A stretch of DNA of 56,810 bases from an uncultured Gammaproteobacteria bacterium (lineage in GTDB: Bacteria; Pseudomonadota; Gammaproteobacteria; Pseudomonadales; Pseudohongiellaceae). Every line of letters begins with the position of its first letter. Positions within the stretch are counted from its first letter, which is position 1. The position numbers and the translations under genes were made by a program. The stretch spans positions 1 to 56,810 of the forward strand of contig CAILUG010000002.1 in NCBI GenBank assembly GCA_903837345.1, written 5' to 3'. The notes under the pieces are model-generated. The model ran no database searches. It was not told the DNA's origin and was given only the letters and a program-made list of their open reading frames with translations. Below, piece after piece: positions 35,866-43,902 of the stretch.

Positions 35866-36561
35866 ATGCAGAAGATCCTGCTTATTGATGACGAACCGCA
35901 GATTCTCAAGTTTTTGCGGATCAGTCTGAGTTCACAGCACTACGAAGTGCTGATGGCGGAGAACGGCCACCGCGGCATTGCCATGGCGCTGGAAGCCCAT
36001 CCGGATCTGATCATTCTTGATCTTGGCCTGCCCGATCTTGATGGCAAGCATGTGTTGCAAAGGCTGGTTGGTGAAACCCGCATTCCGGTGGTGGTGCTGT
36101 CGGTGCGTGCCAATGAAAATGAAAAAGTGGCGTGCCTGATGATGGGCGCCCATGACTATGTAGTGAAGCCGTTCAGCGTGAATGAGCTGCTGGCCAGGAT
36201 ACGGCGCACACTGCAGATTCGTGCGGAAAACCAGCCGGCGCAGGCCCGGACCTTTGAAGAAGGCTTGTTGCAGATTGAAGAAGCCCAGCGTCGCGTGTCA
36301 CTCAATGGGGAGGTCATCCCGCTGACCCGCAAGGAATGGGCAGTATTGCTGCATCTGGTGCAAGCGAATGGAGGTCTGGTGACCCAGACCAGCCTGTTGC
36401 AGCAAATCTGGGGTGCCACTCATCTGGAAGACACGCAGTATCTGCGCAACGTGATCCAGAAATTGCGGCAGAAACTGCATGATGATGCAGCCCATCCGCG
36501 TTTCATCGAGACTGAACCAGGTGTTGGTTACCGGTTCATCCCTGGCCAGGCCAGGGAATAA
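35866..36561 (+). CDS. KdpE-like OmpR-family response regulator
   Basis: Two-domain transcription factor of 231 residues. The receiver domain has the acidic pair IDDE, phospho-acceptor Asp52 in ILDLGLPDLDG, and the Lys in YVVKPF. The winged-helix domain has LTRKEWAVLLHLVQANGG, TQYLRNVIQKLRQKL and the C-terminal EPGVGYRFI, closest to KdpE. The ATG at 35866 (MQKILLIDDEP) follows GAGGAG by four bases; an in-frame ATG four codons earlier lacks a site. It pairs with the kinase upstream. Targets unknown because no potassium transporter genes are nearby. Confidence 0.9.
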   Translation: MQKILLIDDEPQILKFLRISLSSQHYEVLMAENGHRGIAMALEAHPDLIILDLGLPDLDGKHVLQRLVGETRIPVVVLSVRANENEKVACLMMGAHDYVVKPFSVNELLARIRRTLQIRAENQPAQARTFEEGLLQIEEAQRRVSLNGEVIPLTRKEWAVLLHLVQANGGLVTQTSLLQQIWGATHLEDTQYLRNVIQKLRQKLHDDAAHPRFIETEPGVGYRFIPGQARE

Positions 36562-36567
36562 GCTGCA

Positions 36568-37327
36568 GTGGCGGCCCAGTCCAGCTTTATGCAACCCATC
36601 GCCTATCTACGCAGCCCCTACCGCCAGAAATTTGCGATCCCGCGCCAGCCCAATCTGGTGAAGGAAGCCATTGGCGATATTTGTTTCACTGAGCCTTATG
36701 CAGATGCCAATGCCTTGCGCGGGCTCGAGGGGTTTTCGCATGTATGGCTGCTGTTCCTGTTTCATGAGACTGCCGGCAAACCCTGGTCGGCAACAGTTAC
36801 GCCGCCGCGTTTGGGCGGCACTGAAAGAGTCGGAGTGTTTGCCTCGCGCTCGCCTTATCGTCCCAACCCGATAGGCCTGTCTGTGGTAGAAATAGTGTCA
36901 ATCCTGCAGCAGGGCAAAGAGTTGCGGCTGCGGGTCAGAGGCATGGATCTGCTCGATGGCACTCCCATACTCGACATCAAACCCTACCTGCCCTATGCCG
37001 ATGCGATCCCGAACGCCAGAAGTGGTTATGCCGAATTGGCGCCAGCCGCCCCCCGGCGGCCCACAATTCACTGTAGAATTCACAGATATCTCCTTGAATC
37101 AAATAGATAAAATAGATTTCAAGATCTGTGATCTCAAAGCATTCATACAGAGCGTGCTGGAGCAGGATCCACGCCCGGCCCAGCATGTACGCAACGATGA
37201 AAGCCGCGAATACGGCATGCAACTTTATGACTTCAATATCCGCTGGCGAGTCACTGGCAGCCACATGCAAGTGTTGAGTGTGGACACCATCCGGCTGGAG
37301 GACGGGCTGCCACCATGGAAAACCTGA
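36568..37327 (+). pseudogene. trmO: tRNA m6t6A37 methyltransferase TrmO, frameshifted as given
   Basis: TrmO (TsaA/YaeB) methylates t6A37 of threonine tRNAs. The first frame (36568-37110) carries the core: YLRSPYRQKFAIPRQPN, GLEGFSHVWLLFLFHET, GVFASRSPYRPNPIGLSVVE and DGTPILDIKPYLPYAD. After APAAP this frame becomes unrelated sequence and stops. The C-terminal half continues in the next frame up to 37327, with FIQSVLEQDPRPA and YDFNIRWRVTGS, both typical of TrmO. The frames meet at a run of six C (37049-37054), so one extra C explains the break. This may be a real mutation, a homopolymer sequencing error or ribosomal frameshifting. GTG start at 36568 with GGAA upstream. Follows the response regulator by six bases. 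Confidence 0.85.
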
Positions 37328-38076
37328 TACTCACACCTGAGCTGTTGGTGCTGTTGTTTGCAGTTGCTTTGATTGCAGGTTGCCTGGATACGCTGGTGGG
37401 CGGTGGCGGCCTGATCTGCCTGCCGGCACTGGTACTGGCAGGCATGCCACCGCTGCAGGCGCTCGGGACCAACAAGCTGCAAGGCACTATCGGCACTGCT
37501 ACTGCCAGTTTCATGATGCTGCGTCATCGCAAGGTGCGTTTCGCTGATGCGAAATATCTGATGCTGGCCGCCTTTTTCGGCGCGGCGGTGGGTTCCTTGC
37601 TGGTCCAGATGCTTGATACCGCCTTCTTGCGGTTCATGATTCCGGTGGTGCTGATCGTGGTGGGAGGGTATTTCCTTTTGTCGGGTTACCTGTTCAAGCA
37701 TTTACCGAAGGTGCTAGTGGCACCTGCCTGGTTTTCTCGACTGATGGTTCCGCTGATCGGGCTCTATGACGGTATGTTCGGGCCAGGTACCGGCTCGTTC
37801 TTCTCCATGTCTGGTGTGGCATTCAAAGGTCTGCCCTTGCTGGAAGCAACTGCGCTTGCCAAAACCCTGAACTTTGCCACCAACTTTGCCTCTCTGCTTG
37901 TGTTTGTCAGTGCCGGCAATTTTGTCTGGCAGGCCGGCTTGTGCATGATGATTGGCCAGATGCTGGGTGCCTACGCAGGCTCCCATATCCTTTTTAGAAT
38001 CAATCCTTTGTATCTGAGAGCTCTGATAGTTCTTATCTGTCTGGCAATGTTGGGACGTTATTTTTTCAGCTCTTGA
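37315..38076 (+). CDS. TSUP-family sulfite exporter / anion permease
   Basis: Inner-membrane transporter of 253 residues of the TauE/SafE (TSUP, YfcA-like) family. About eight hydrophobic segments are visible, with the family motif GGGGLICLPALVLAG in the first repeat and GLYDGMFGPGTGSF in the second. The substrate is probably a sulfur-containing or other organic anion; it is not predictable from sequence. The ATG overlaps the last 13 bases of the trmO second frame, which supports that trmO reading frame being real. Confidence 0.88.
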   Translation: MENLILTPELLVLLFAVALIAGCLDTLVGGGGLICLPALVLAGMPPLQALGTNKLQGTIGTATASFMMLRHRKVRFADAKYLMLAAFFGAAVGSLLVQMLDTAFLRFMIPVVLIVVGGYFLLSGYLFKHLPKVLVAPAWFSRLMVPLIGLYDGMFGPGTGSFFSMSGVAFKGLPLLEATALAKTLNFATNFASLLVFVSAGNFVWQAGLCMMIGQMLGAYAGSHILFRINPLYLRALIVLICLAMLGRYFFSS

Positions 38077-38209
38077 AGCGGATACATACAGACCTTCCCG
38101 GCAAGACTATTGGTATCGTCTACCAAGTATTGGGGTATACGGCATGTAATATTCTAGAAATTAGTTTAAACATATTATTTATCTAATTGAATATTATCAT
38201 TATTAATTA

Positions 38210-38226
38210 TTGGCACTGTGCTTGCT
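38210..38226 (+). promoter_or_regulatory. Sigma-54 type (-24/-12) promoter
   Basis: TTGGCAC-TGTGC-TTGCT matches the RpoN consensus, with the invariant GG (38212-38213) and GC (38224-38225) exactly 12 bases apart. Transcription would begin near 38237, about 50 bases before the start codon at 38286. The 60 bases upstream are strongly AT-rich and could accommodate DNA bending or enhancer contact. No RpoN enhancer-binding protein is encoded in the window. Confidence 0.72.
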
Positions 38227-38285
38227 ATGTTGATTGGGGAAGATCGTTCGCTCGATAACCTCAATCAACTACAACGGAGCCAACC

Positions 38286-38936
38286 ATGCAAACCAATACC
38301 CGCAGTACTCTCGCTGTGCTGCTATTACTGCTGTCAATCACCCCGGTTGCGGCTACATACGCCGCCAAAGTGAAGGTGAAGGAATACACGTTTGACCTTG
38401 CCGACATCGACAAGGTAGATATTCATGCTTCAGTGGGTTCAATCAACATCATCCATACTGACACCAAAAAAGCCTCGGTCGTGCTGGAGATCCGGCAGCA
38501 GAACCGGCACTGGTACCAGAGCGATATCGATCTCGATGCAGTTGAGCTGGACAGCCACACCCGCGGCAAGGGTCTGGTGCTGCGCCAGGATGACAATGAC
38601 CTGAATATCGACTGGACCATTGAACTACCAACTGTTGCCGATACTTCCATCGAGCTGGGTGTTGGCAAGATCGAAGGCAAACTGGGAGATACCAGGCTTT
38701 ATGTCAATCTGGGTGTAGGTGACGTGGATCTCGGCATGCCGCTGGCAACCACCGGGGACATCGATCTTGCTTCTGGGGTTGGCCAGGCCAGTTTGCGGGG
38801 CGCTGAATCGAACTCGCACAAACATTCATTTGTGTCGCAGAGTGTTGAAGGACATGGCAATGGCGACAACAATGTGCGCATCAAAGTGGGTGTCGGCAAT
38901 GCCGGTTTGCGGCTGGAGCACACCACCAAACCCTGA
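38286..38936 (+). CDS. Exported DUF4097-like (toastrack-type) protein
   Basis: A 216-residue exported protein with a signal peptide (STLAVLLLLLSITPVAATYA, about 7-26). A repetitive beta-rich region follows in which short Gly-Val-Gly motifs recur (ASVGSINI, GVGKIEGKL, GVGDVDLG, GVGQASL, GVGNAGL), the stacked strand pattern of DUF4097/DUF2154 proteins. Such domains are known next to phage-shock-type genes. It is periplasmic or surface-bound; no catalytic motif is seen. GGAG lies six bases before the ATG, and a sigma-54 type promoter is about 50 bases upstream. It stands alone on the plus strand and converges on the GMC oxidoreductase. Confidence 0.75.
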   Translation: MQTNTRSTLAVLLLLLSITPVAATYAAKVKVKEYTFDLADIDKVDIHASVGSINIIHTDTKKASVVLEIRQQNRHWYQSDIDLDAVELDSHTRGKGLVLRQDDNDLNIDWTIELPTVADTSIELGVGKIEGKLGDTRLYVNLGVGDVDLGMPLATTGDIDLASGVGQASLRGAESNSHKHSFVSQSVEGHGNGDNNVRIKVGVGNAGLRLEHTTKP

Positions 38937-38958
38937 CACATGCCATGGGTAAATTTGC

Positions 38959-40674
38959 TCAAGCGTGGCGCAGGGTTCTGACCAGTTGTTCGGCAGTACG
39001 CCACGCCAGCGCCTGTATCGTCTGTGTGGGATTGCGTGCACCGGCGGTGCACATCACCGAGCCGCCAATCACTCCCAGGTTGGGGCAGTCATGCACGAAG
39101 CCGAAGGGATCTGTGACGCTGGTGGCCGGATTCACACCCATGCGAGTGCCACCATGTGCGTGCGTGGACAAGACCGGACCGGTGCCGCCCTGCCCGCCCA
39201 CGATCTCGGTGGCACCGGCGGCCCGGAACCATTCAATCATCTTGCCGGAAGTAAACGTTGCTGCTTTGGGTTCGTTGACTTTGGGGCCTGACGTGATACG
39301 CAACACCGGATCACCGAAAGGATCGCGCACATTGGGATCCAGATCAGCCCAGGTGTTGCTGTAGGGCAAGGTATTTGTCTGTATGTAAGCGGTAGTCCAG
39401 CGTCCTGCATTTTCCGCAATAAAACGTTTCCATTCGCTGCCCCAGCGTTTGGGCACTTTGCCAAAAGTGCCCATGGCGGCTGCAGCGATCGGATGCTTCT
39501 CGGTATAGGCATGCATTGATGAGCCGCCGATGAAACCGAGACCTTTGTGATCAAAATTGTCATCGGCCCAGTCATCCACCATCACACCCTGTGCAATGGC
39601 GCCGTACCAGATGTTGAGATCGAACGGGAACAACGCAGAGACGGCCACTCCGGCCTGGATGTCCCAGTGCCCGAAATGATGTTTGCCGACCTGGCCGCGA
39701 TTGTTGCCGAGCCCGTTGGGATGGAACGATGATTGTGACAGCAACAGCAGACGGATGTTTTCGTAGGCATAGGTACCCAGCAAAACTGCGCGTGCCGGCT
39801 GGAAATATTCTTTGCCATCGCGCAAATAAGTGACACCTGTCGCTTTGCCCGTATTGTCGGTTTCGATGCGGCGCACATTGGCATTGTCGACCACGCGCAG
39901 GTTGCCGGTGGAAACTGCCCGCGGAATGGTAGTGACATCAGTTGAGCTCTTGGCACGGATATGACAGCCGCCGCGATCGCACCAGCCGTGAAAGGCACAA
40001 CCAGGCCGGCCCTGGTATGGCTGTGAATTGATGGCAGCCGGCCCGCGATACGGGTGGTAGCCAAGCGCGCGTGCTGCCTGGGTCATGTGATCAACAAACT
40101 CGCATGATCGCAGCGGCGGCATCGGATATTCACGCTGGCGCGGCCCTTCAAAAATGTTGCCGACCGGATCGATCTTGCCCTTGATATTGCCGGCTTTGCC
40201 GCTAACCCCTACTTCATATTCAATATGATCGTAGAACGGTTCCAGATCTTCATAGCGCAGCGGCCAGTCTTCCACTGTCGACCCTTCCGGCAAATAGGAG
40301 GCTCCATAGCGCTGGACTGTTGCACTCTTGACCTTGAAATCCCAGGGATTCAAACGCCAGCTCTGTGCGTGATAGTGAATGGAGGTTCCACCAACCGCAT
40401 TCATCATCGGGTGACGCGGCTGCTGACGCGCTACATGGTCGGGCGCAGTACGAAAGGTAGGCACTTCATTGGCAACCTTGTTGCCGGTGGTGACGAGTGA
40501 TCGCACATTATTGTGGATTTCATCCGGTTTGTAGTCCTGGCCGGGGTTCATCCAGGTACCGGCTTCGAGTCCGATCACTTTCAATCCGGCCCAGGCCAGC
40601 GGCAGCACTGCCACACCGCCGGCGGCGCCAAGTCCGACCACCACTACATCGGTTTCCGGCAGCTTAATGGCCAT
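38959..40674 (-). CDS. GMC oxidoreductase, gluconate 2-dehydrogenase-like large subunit
   Basis: FAD-dependent dehydrogenase of about 571 residues. The N-terminus has the dinucleotide motif VVVVGLGAAGGVAVLPLA; GTSIHYHAQSWR follows. The C-terminal catalytic region is HAHGGTRMGVNP, CPNLGVIGGSVMCTAGARNPTQTIQAL with the active-site His/Asn pair. The ATG at 40674 is preceded by GGAG at eight bases and overlaps the end of the small-subunit gene by 11 bp. The family oxidises sugars or sugar acids at the periplasmic face. Having no signal peptide of its own, it is probably exported with its Tat-signal partner. No cytochrome third subunit is adjacent. Confidence 0.88.
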   Translation of the reverse strand: MAIKLPETDVVVVGLGAAGGVAVLPLAWAGLKVIGLEAGTWMNPGQDYKPDEIHNNVRSLVTTGNKVANEVPTFRTAPDHVARQQPRHPMMNAVGGTSIHYHAQSWRLNPWDFKVKSATVQRYGASYLPEGSTVEDWPLRYEDLEPFYDHIEYEVGVSGKAGNIKGKIDPVGNIFEGPRQREYPMPPLRSCEFVDHMTQAARALGYHPYRGPAAINSQPYQGRPGCAFHGWCDRGGCHIRAKSSTDVTTIPRAVSTGNLRVVDNANVRRIETDNTGKATGVTYLRDGKEYFQPARAVLLGTYAYENIRLLLLSQSSFHPNGLGNNRGQVGKHHFGHWDIQAGVAVSALFPFDLNIWYGAIAQGVMVDDWADDNFDHKGLGFIGGSSMHAYTEKHPIAAAAMGTFGKVPKRWGSEWKRFIAENAGRWTTAYIQTNTLPYSNTWADLDPNVRDPFGDPVLRITSGPKVNEPKAATFTSGKMIEWFRAAGATEIVGGQGGTGPVLSTHAHGGTRMGVNPATSVTDPFGFVHDCPNLGVIGGSVMCTAGARNPTQTIQALAWRTAEQLVRTLRHA

Positions 40675-41323
40675 CGTGCTCGGCTCCATGGCCGGAGGTG
40701 TGCAACATCGGCAGACGCGCCCGCATTTTCTGCATGTCAGGAGTGCTGGCCAGCACGGCGCCCGGATAACCAATCAGGTCCCAGCCCGCGTATCCGGCAT
40801 TGCCGCCGTAATAGGGATCGCTGAACATGCCCTCAAGCGTGAGGCGCAGCAAACGGTTGAACAGGAGCTGTCCATTCGCCACTTTGTCGAGTCGCCCTGT
40901 TTCCAGTTCAGTGAGAATCAGATCCTGCTGTTCGGCGGTGAGCGCAGCGAATTCATAGGAGTGACGGGCAATCGCCACTTCATTGATGTCGGCGAGGCCT
41001 TGTCGGAGCATGGGCAGTTCCGCCTGATTCCATTCAGCCAGACTGCGATTGATGTAATGAACCACGCCGGCGGCGCTGGCACCAGGGCCTAACTCGTCAG
41101 CCGGCAGGATACGATCAGCTGCTGCAGCAAGTGTACGGTCGTGGTCTGCGCCCAGCGGAGTAGCAACAGGTGGGGGGGGTGCTTCGGTGGTGCACCCGGA
41201 ATCAACCAGCGGGATCAGTGCAACTGCACCCGCCTTGATGCCGGTTTCCAGTAACTCCCTGCGATTCATTCCGCGGTTCACCGACCCGCCAGCTGGCAGA
41301 TTGCTGCCGGATTTCTTGTTCAT
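40664..41323 (-). CDS. Gluconate 2-dehydrogenase subunit 3 family protein
   Basis: Small partner subunit of 219 residues. It has a twin-arginine-like signal (MNRRELLETGIKAGAVALIP) that ends at VDSGC, a possible lipoprotein cysteine. A mainly helical domain follows (ADRILPADELGPGASAAGVVHYI, ELPMLRQGLADIN, DPYYGGNAGYAGWDLIGYPG). The last motif is typical of gluconate 2-dehydrogenase subunit 3. The ATG at 41323 follows GGGGGAAC. It overlaps the GMC gene by 11 bp, indicating a stable complex in which this subunit carries the export signal. Confidence 0.87.
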   Translation of the reverse strand: MNKKSGSNLPAGGSVNRGMNRRELLETGIKAGAVALIPLVDSGCTTEAPPPPVATPLGADHDRTLAAAADRILPADELGPGASAAGVVHYINRSLAEWNQAELPMLRQGLADINEVAIARHSYEFAALTAEQQDLILTELETGRLDKVANGQLLFNRLLRLTLEGMFSDPYYGGNAGYAGWDLIGYPGAVLASTPDMQKMRARLPMLHTSGHGAEHDGH

Positions 41324-41345
41324 GTTCCCCCCATGCCTGCACCTG

Positions 41346-42272
41346 CTACTGAATCTGGTCGCGGCCTCCATCTTTGGCTTTGTAGAGATTCTGGTCGGCA
41401 CGTGCCAGCAGCTTGTCGAGTGTATCACCCGCTGCTGCTTCAGCTACGCCCATGCTGACGGTAATGCGCTGGCCGGGCAACAATGCCGACCAGTCATGGG
41501 TGGAGAGATTCTGGCGCAAGCGTTCACCCAGCATGCGCGCCTTGGCAGCATTGGTATTGGGGAACATGATGACAAATTCGTCACCACCGATGCGGGCTGT
41601 GAGATCAGAGCCACGGGCAGAGTCTGACAACAAGGTGCCAATCTGCCGCAGTGCATGATCCCCTACCTGGTGCGAAAACTTGTCGTTGACGTCCTTGAAA
41701 TGATCTATGTCGATATAGACCATCGCAATCGGTTCTTCATAGCGGGATGCGCGAATCAGCAGCAAATCCGCCTGTTCTGTGAAAAAGCGGCGGTTGTACA
41801 GGCCGGTGAGCTCGTCTCGTATGCTCATCTCATGCATGTTGTGCAGCATGCTGTGCAGTTTTTTCAACGCACCCTGGGTGTTGTTCATGAGCTCGCCGAT
41901 TTCATCGTTGGAGCCTTTGGGCAAATCAGGTGCGGTGTCCTGCAACGTGAAATTCTGCAATGCCTTGCGAACTGCAGTTACCGGCTCTGTGTAATCCAGC
42001 AGAACCATCACTGTGGAGGCCGAACCGAGCAAGGCGGTGATCAATACAATACTGACAGTGGTCAGGATCTCGGCTGTCATTCCCACATTCATGACTACAT
42101 AGAGCAACAGCGCAAACATCGGCAGCTGGGTGCCGATGAATGAAAACATGAAAATCTTGATGGCAAAATTCTTGGGCCCGGGCAGCCGGTTTACCAGGTT
42201 ATAGAGTGGCAACTTGATAGAACTTTCCGCACTCTTGTCTGGGGAGGCTTCTTGTGTGGCTGAAGTTGTCAT
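41346..42272 (-). CDS. Membrane-bound diguanylate cyclase (GGDEF)
   Basis: Makes cyclic-di-GMP. The 308 residues have two membrane segments (about 37-64 and 70-92), a short HAMP-like linker (EPVTAVRKALQNFTL to LMNNTQGALKKLH) and a GGDEF domain starting at MSIRDELTGLYNRRFF. The active site is RIGGDEFVIM. An RGSD lies five residues before it, fitting the RxxD product-inhibition site. There is no EAL domain and no recognisable ligand-binding domain between the membrane helices. Same strand as the GMC pair, 22 bases downstream of which it ends. Confidence 0.92.
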   Translation of the reverse strand: MTTSATQEASPDKSAESSIKLPLYNLVNRLPGPKNFAIKIFMFSFIGTQLPMFALLLYVVMNVGMTAEILTTVSIVLITALLGSASTVMVLLDYTEPVTAVRKALQNFTLQDTAPDLPKGSNDEIGELMNNTQGALKKLHSMLHNMHEMSIRDELTGLYNRRFFTEQADLLLIRASRYEEPIAMVYIDIDHFKDVNDKFSHQVGDHALRQIGTLLSDSARGSDLTARIGGDEFVIMFPNTNAAKARMLGERLRQNLSTHDWSALLPGQRITVSMGVAEAAAGDTLDKLLARADQNLYKAKDGGRDQIQ

Positions 42273-42505
42273 TAGTCTGACCGGTCCTTTTCATATGAAA
42301 AATCAGTATTTGCCGTAACACAGGGGCACTGTGCCGCCCGATTATCAATCAAAAAAACAATGGTTTACAAACATTGTTTTAAGAATAGCCTCAAGTTGGG
42401 AGACCAATCACAAAGGCCTCCAACCCGGGAAATGTTCCCTTGCTTGTTATCATGAGCCTTGTATAGCGTCGTGTGGTTTTGCCGTTCCAGCATATAGAAA
42501 TAATT

Positions 42506-43390
42506 ATGCCCGAAAAAGCCCTGTTATTGCTGTGGTTTCTGCTGCTTGCCATAGCGAGCAGCCAGGCCGAAGCGTGGGGCTCCCGCGGGCACCGCATCAT
42601 TGCCGCGCTGGCTGAACAACAGCTGGATTCCGGTACCAAAGCAGCAATTGCATCCCTGCTGGGCCCCGAAGATCTGATTGCTGCCGCCACCTGGGCCGAC
42701 GAGATGCGGTCAGCACAGGATAATCCGCCATTCTGGAATGAGTTTGCCAATCACTGGCATTTTGTGAATTTGCCAGTTGCAGGCAATTATGCGGAAAGCG
42801 CTGGAAATCCCCATGGGGATGCGGTGGCTGCATATCGCACTTTCTCAGCCATATTGCTGGACCAGCCTTTACCGGATGGTCCGGTGCAGACCGGTTTGAG
42901 GCTGTATTTCGGACCCGGTGATTTGCACTCCCTGCCGGTCAAGCGCTTTGCGCTCAAATTCCTGATCCATATAGTCGCGGATCTGCATCAACCCTTGCAC
43001 AGTGGTTACGCCAGTGATCATGGCGGCAATGACATCAAGCTGAGCTGGCATGGCAAAGACACCAACCTGCACGCGCTATGGGACAGCCAGTTGCTTGAAC
43101 ATGAAAAACTGAGCGAAGCCAACTATTGCAAACGTCTCCAGTACCGTATCTCGCACACGCAAGCGGCTGATCTCCGGCACATGCAGAGCATTGATGCCGT
43201 GCAATGGCTGCAGGAAAGCAGTGAGTTGTTGTTGCGAATACATGCACGCCAGCCGCAGGCAGCAGTGGAGGACAGCGGCTATATGGATGAATTCGTCCCC
43301 ATTGCCGAAAACCAGTTGATGAAAGCAGCTGTGCGCACTGCCTACGTTCTCAATAACCTGTTTGCCGGTCGGCCAGCCGGAACCCGGTAA
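42506..43390 (+). CDS. S1/P1-type zinc nuclease, exported
   Basis: Periplasmic or secreted single-strand nuclease family with a trinuclear zinc site. About 294 residues. A signal peptide (ALLLLWFLLLAIASSQAEA) is followed by mature WGSRGHRIIAALA, where the N-terminal Trp and first His bind zinc. Other ligand motifs are AATWADE, HWHFVNLP, LKFLIHIVADLHQPLH and DHGGNDIKLSW, then NLHALWDSQL. The ATG at 42506 gives a proper signal peptide; eleven extra codons upstream in frame do not. The 233 bases between it and the divergent GGDEF gene hold no feature I can name. Confidence 0.9.
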   Translation: MPEKALLLLWFLLLAIASSQAEAWGSRGHRIIAALAEQQLDSGTKAAIASLLGPEDLIAAATWADEMRSAQDNPPFWNEFANHWHFVNLPVAGNYAESAGNPHGDAVAAYRTFSAILLDQPLPDGPVQTGLRLYFGPGDLHSLPVKRFALKFLIHIVADLHQPLHSGYASDHGGNDIKLSWHGKDTNLHALWDSQLLEHEKLSEANYCKRLQYRISHTQAADLRHMQSIDAVQWLQESSELLLRIHARQPQAAVEDSGYMDEFVPIAENQLMKAAVRTAYVLNNLFAGRPAGTR

Positions 43391-43516
43391 TTTCAGCGAA
43401 ACCGGCATTGGCCAAATTCACCAATCACTGGGGATTTACGCTGGCCTGCAAGACCAGTAATGAATTTCCGGATAATTTTCTTGAGAGATTTCAATTGCTT
43501 GGAAAGGTCTGTACTC

Positions 43517-43532
43517 TGGCACAGTCCCTGCT
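43517..43532 (+). promoter_or_regulatory. Sigma-54 type (-24/-12) promoter before the PspB-like gene
   Basis: TGGCAC-AGTCC-CTGCT has GG at 43518-43519 and GC at 43530-43531, the required 12-base spacing. Predicted start is near 43543, about 50 bases before the ATG at 43593. That arrangement is almost the same as at 38210-38286. The -12 element is CTGC instead of the preferred TTGC. Confidence 0.62.
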
Positions 43533-43592
43533 AGTTCTGTTGCAAGCAAGTAATGCTACTTGTAACCACAAAATAACCAACGAGGATGTGCC

Positions 43593-43895
43593 ATGTTCAA
43601 CTCACCTTTCAACTCGCCGTTCATTGTCCCGGTCATGGCCATGTTTGCCTGGGTGTGTGTTACCTGGGTACGCGCCCATTATGGCTACAGCAAACAACAT
43701 GGCTGGGGTCCCAATAGCGAGAACATGGCAGTACCACCGATGTTCCAGAAGCTGCTGGAAAAGGCGATGGCAGAGCGTGATACCGAAATCCAGCTGTTGC
43801 GTGAACGTATTGAGGTGCTCGAGAAAATCGTGACTGATGGCCACAAGTCACACTCGCTGGCTGACGAGATTGAACGACTGCGCGACAAGGCTTGA
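43593..43895 (+). CDS. PspB-like small membrane protein with coiled coil
   Basis: A 100-residue protein with one N-terminal membrane segment (FIVPVMAMFAWVCVTWVRA, about 10-28) and a long cytoplasmic amphipathic helix (about 50-98). The helix contains LLRERIEVLEKIVTD, which resembles the end of PspB, a membrane partner in the phage shock response. It is longer than E. coli PspB (74) because of a 20-residue linker, and it lacks PspA and PspC neighbours. GAGG is seven bases before the ATG and a sigma-54 type promoter lies about 50 bases further up, as expected for a PspF-controlled gene. Confidence 0.68.
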   Translation: MFNSPFNSPFIVPVMAMFAWVCVTWVRAHYGYSKQHGWGPNSENMAVPPMFQKLLEKAMAERDTEIQLLRERIEVLEKIVTDGHKSHSLADEIERLRDKA

Positions 43896-43902
43896 TCAGC
43901 GT

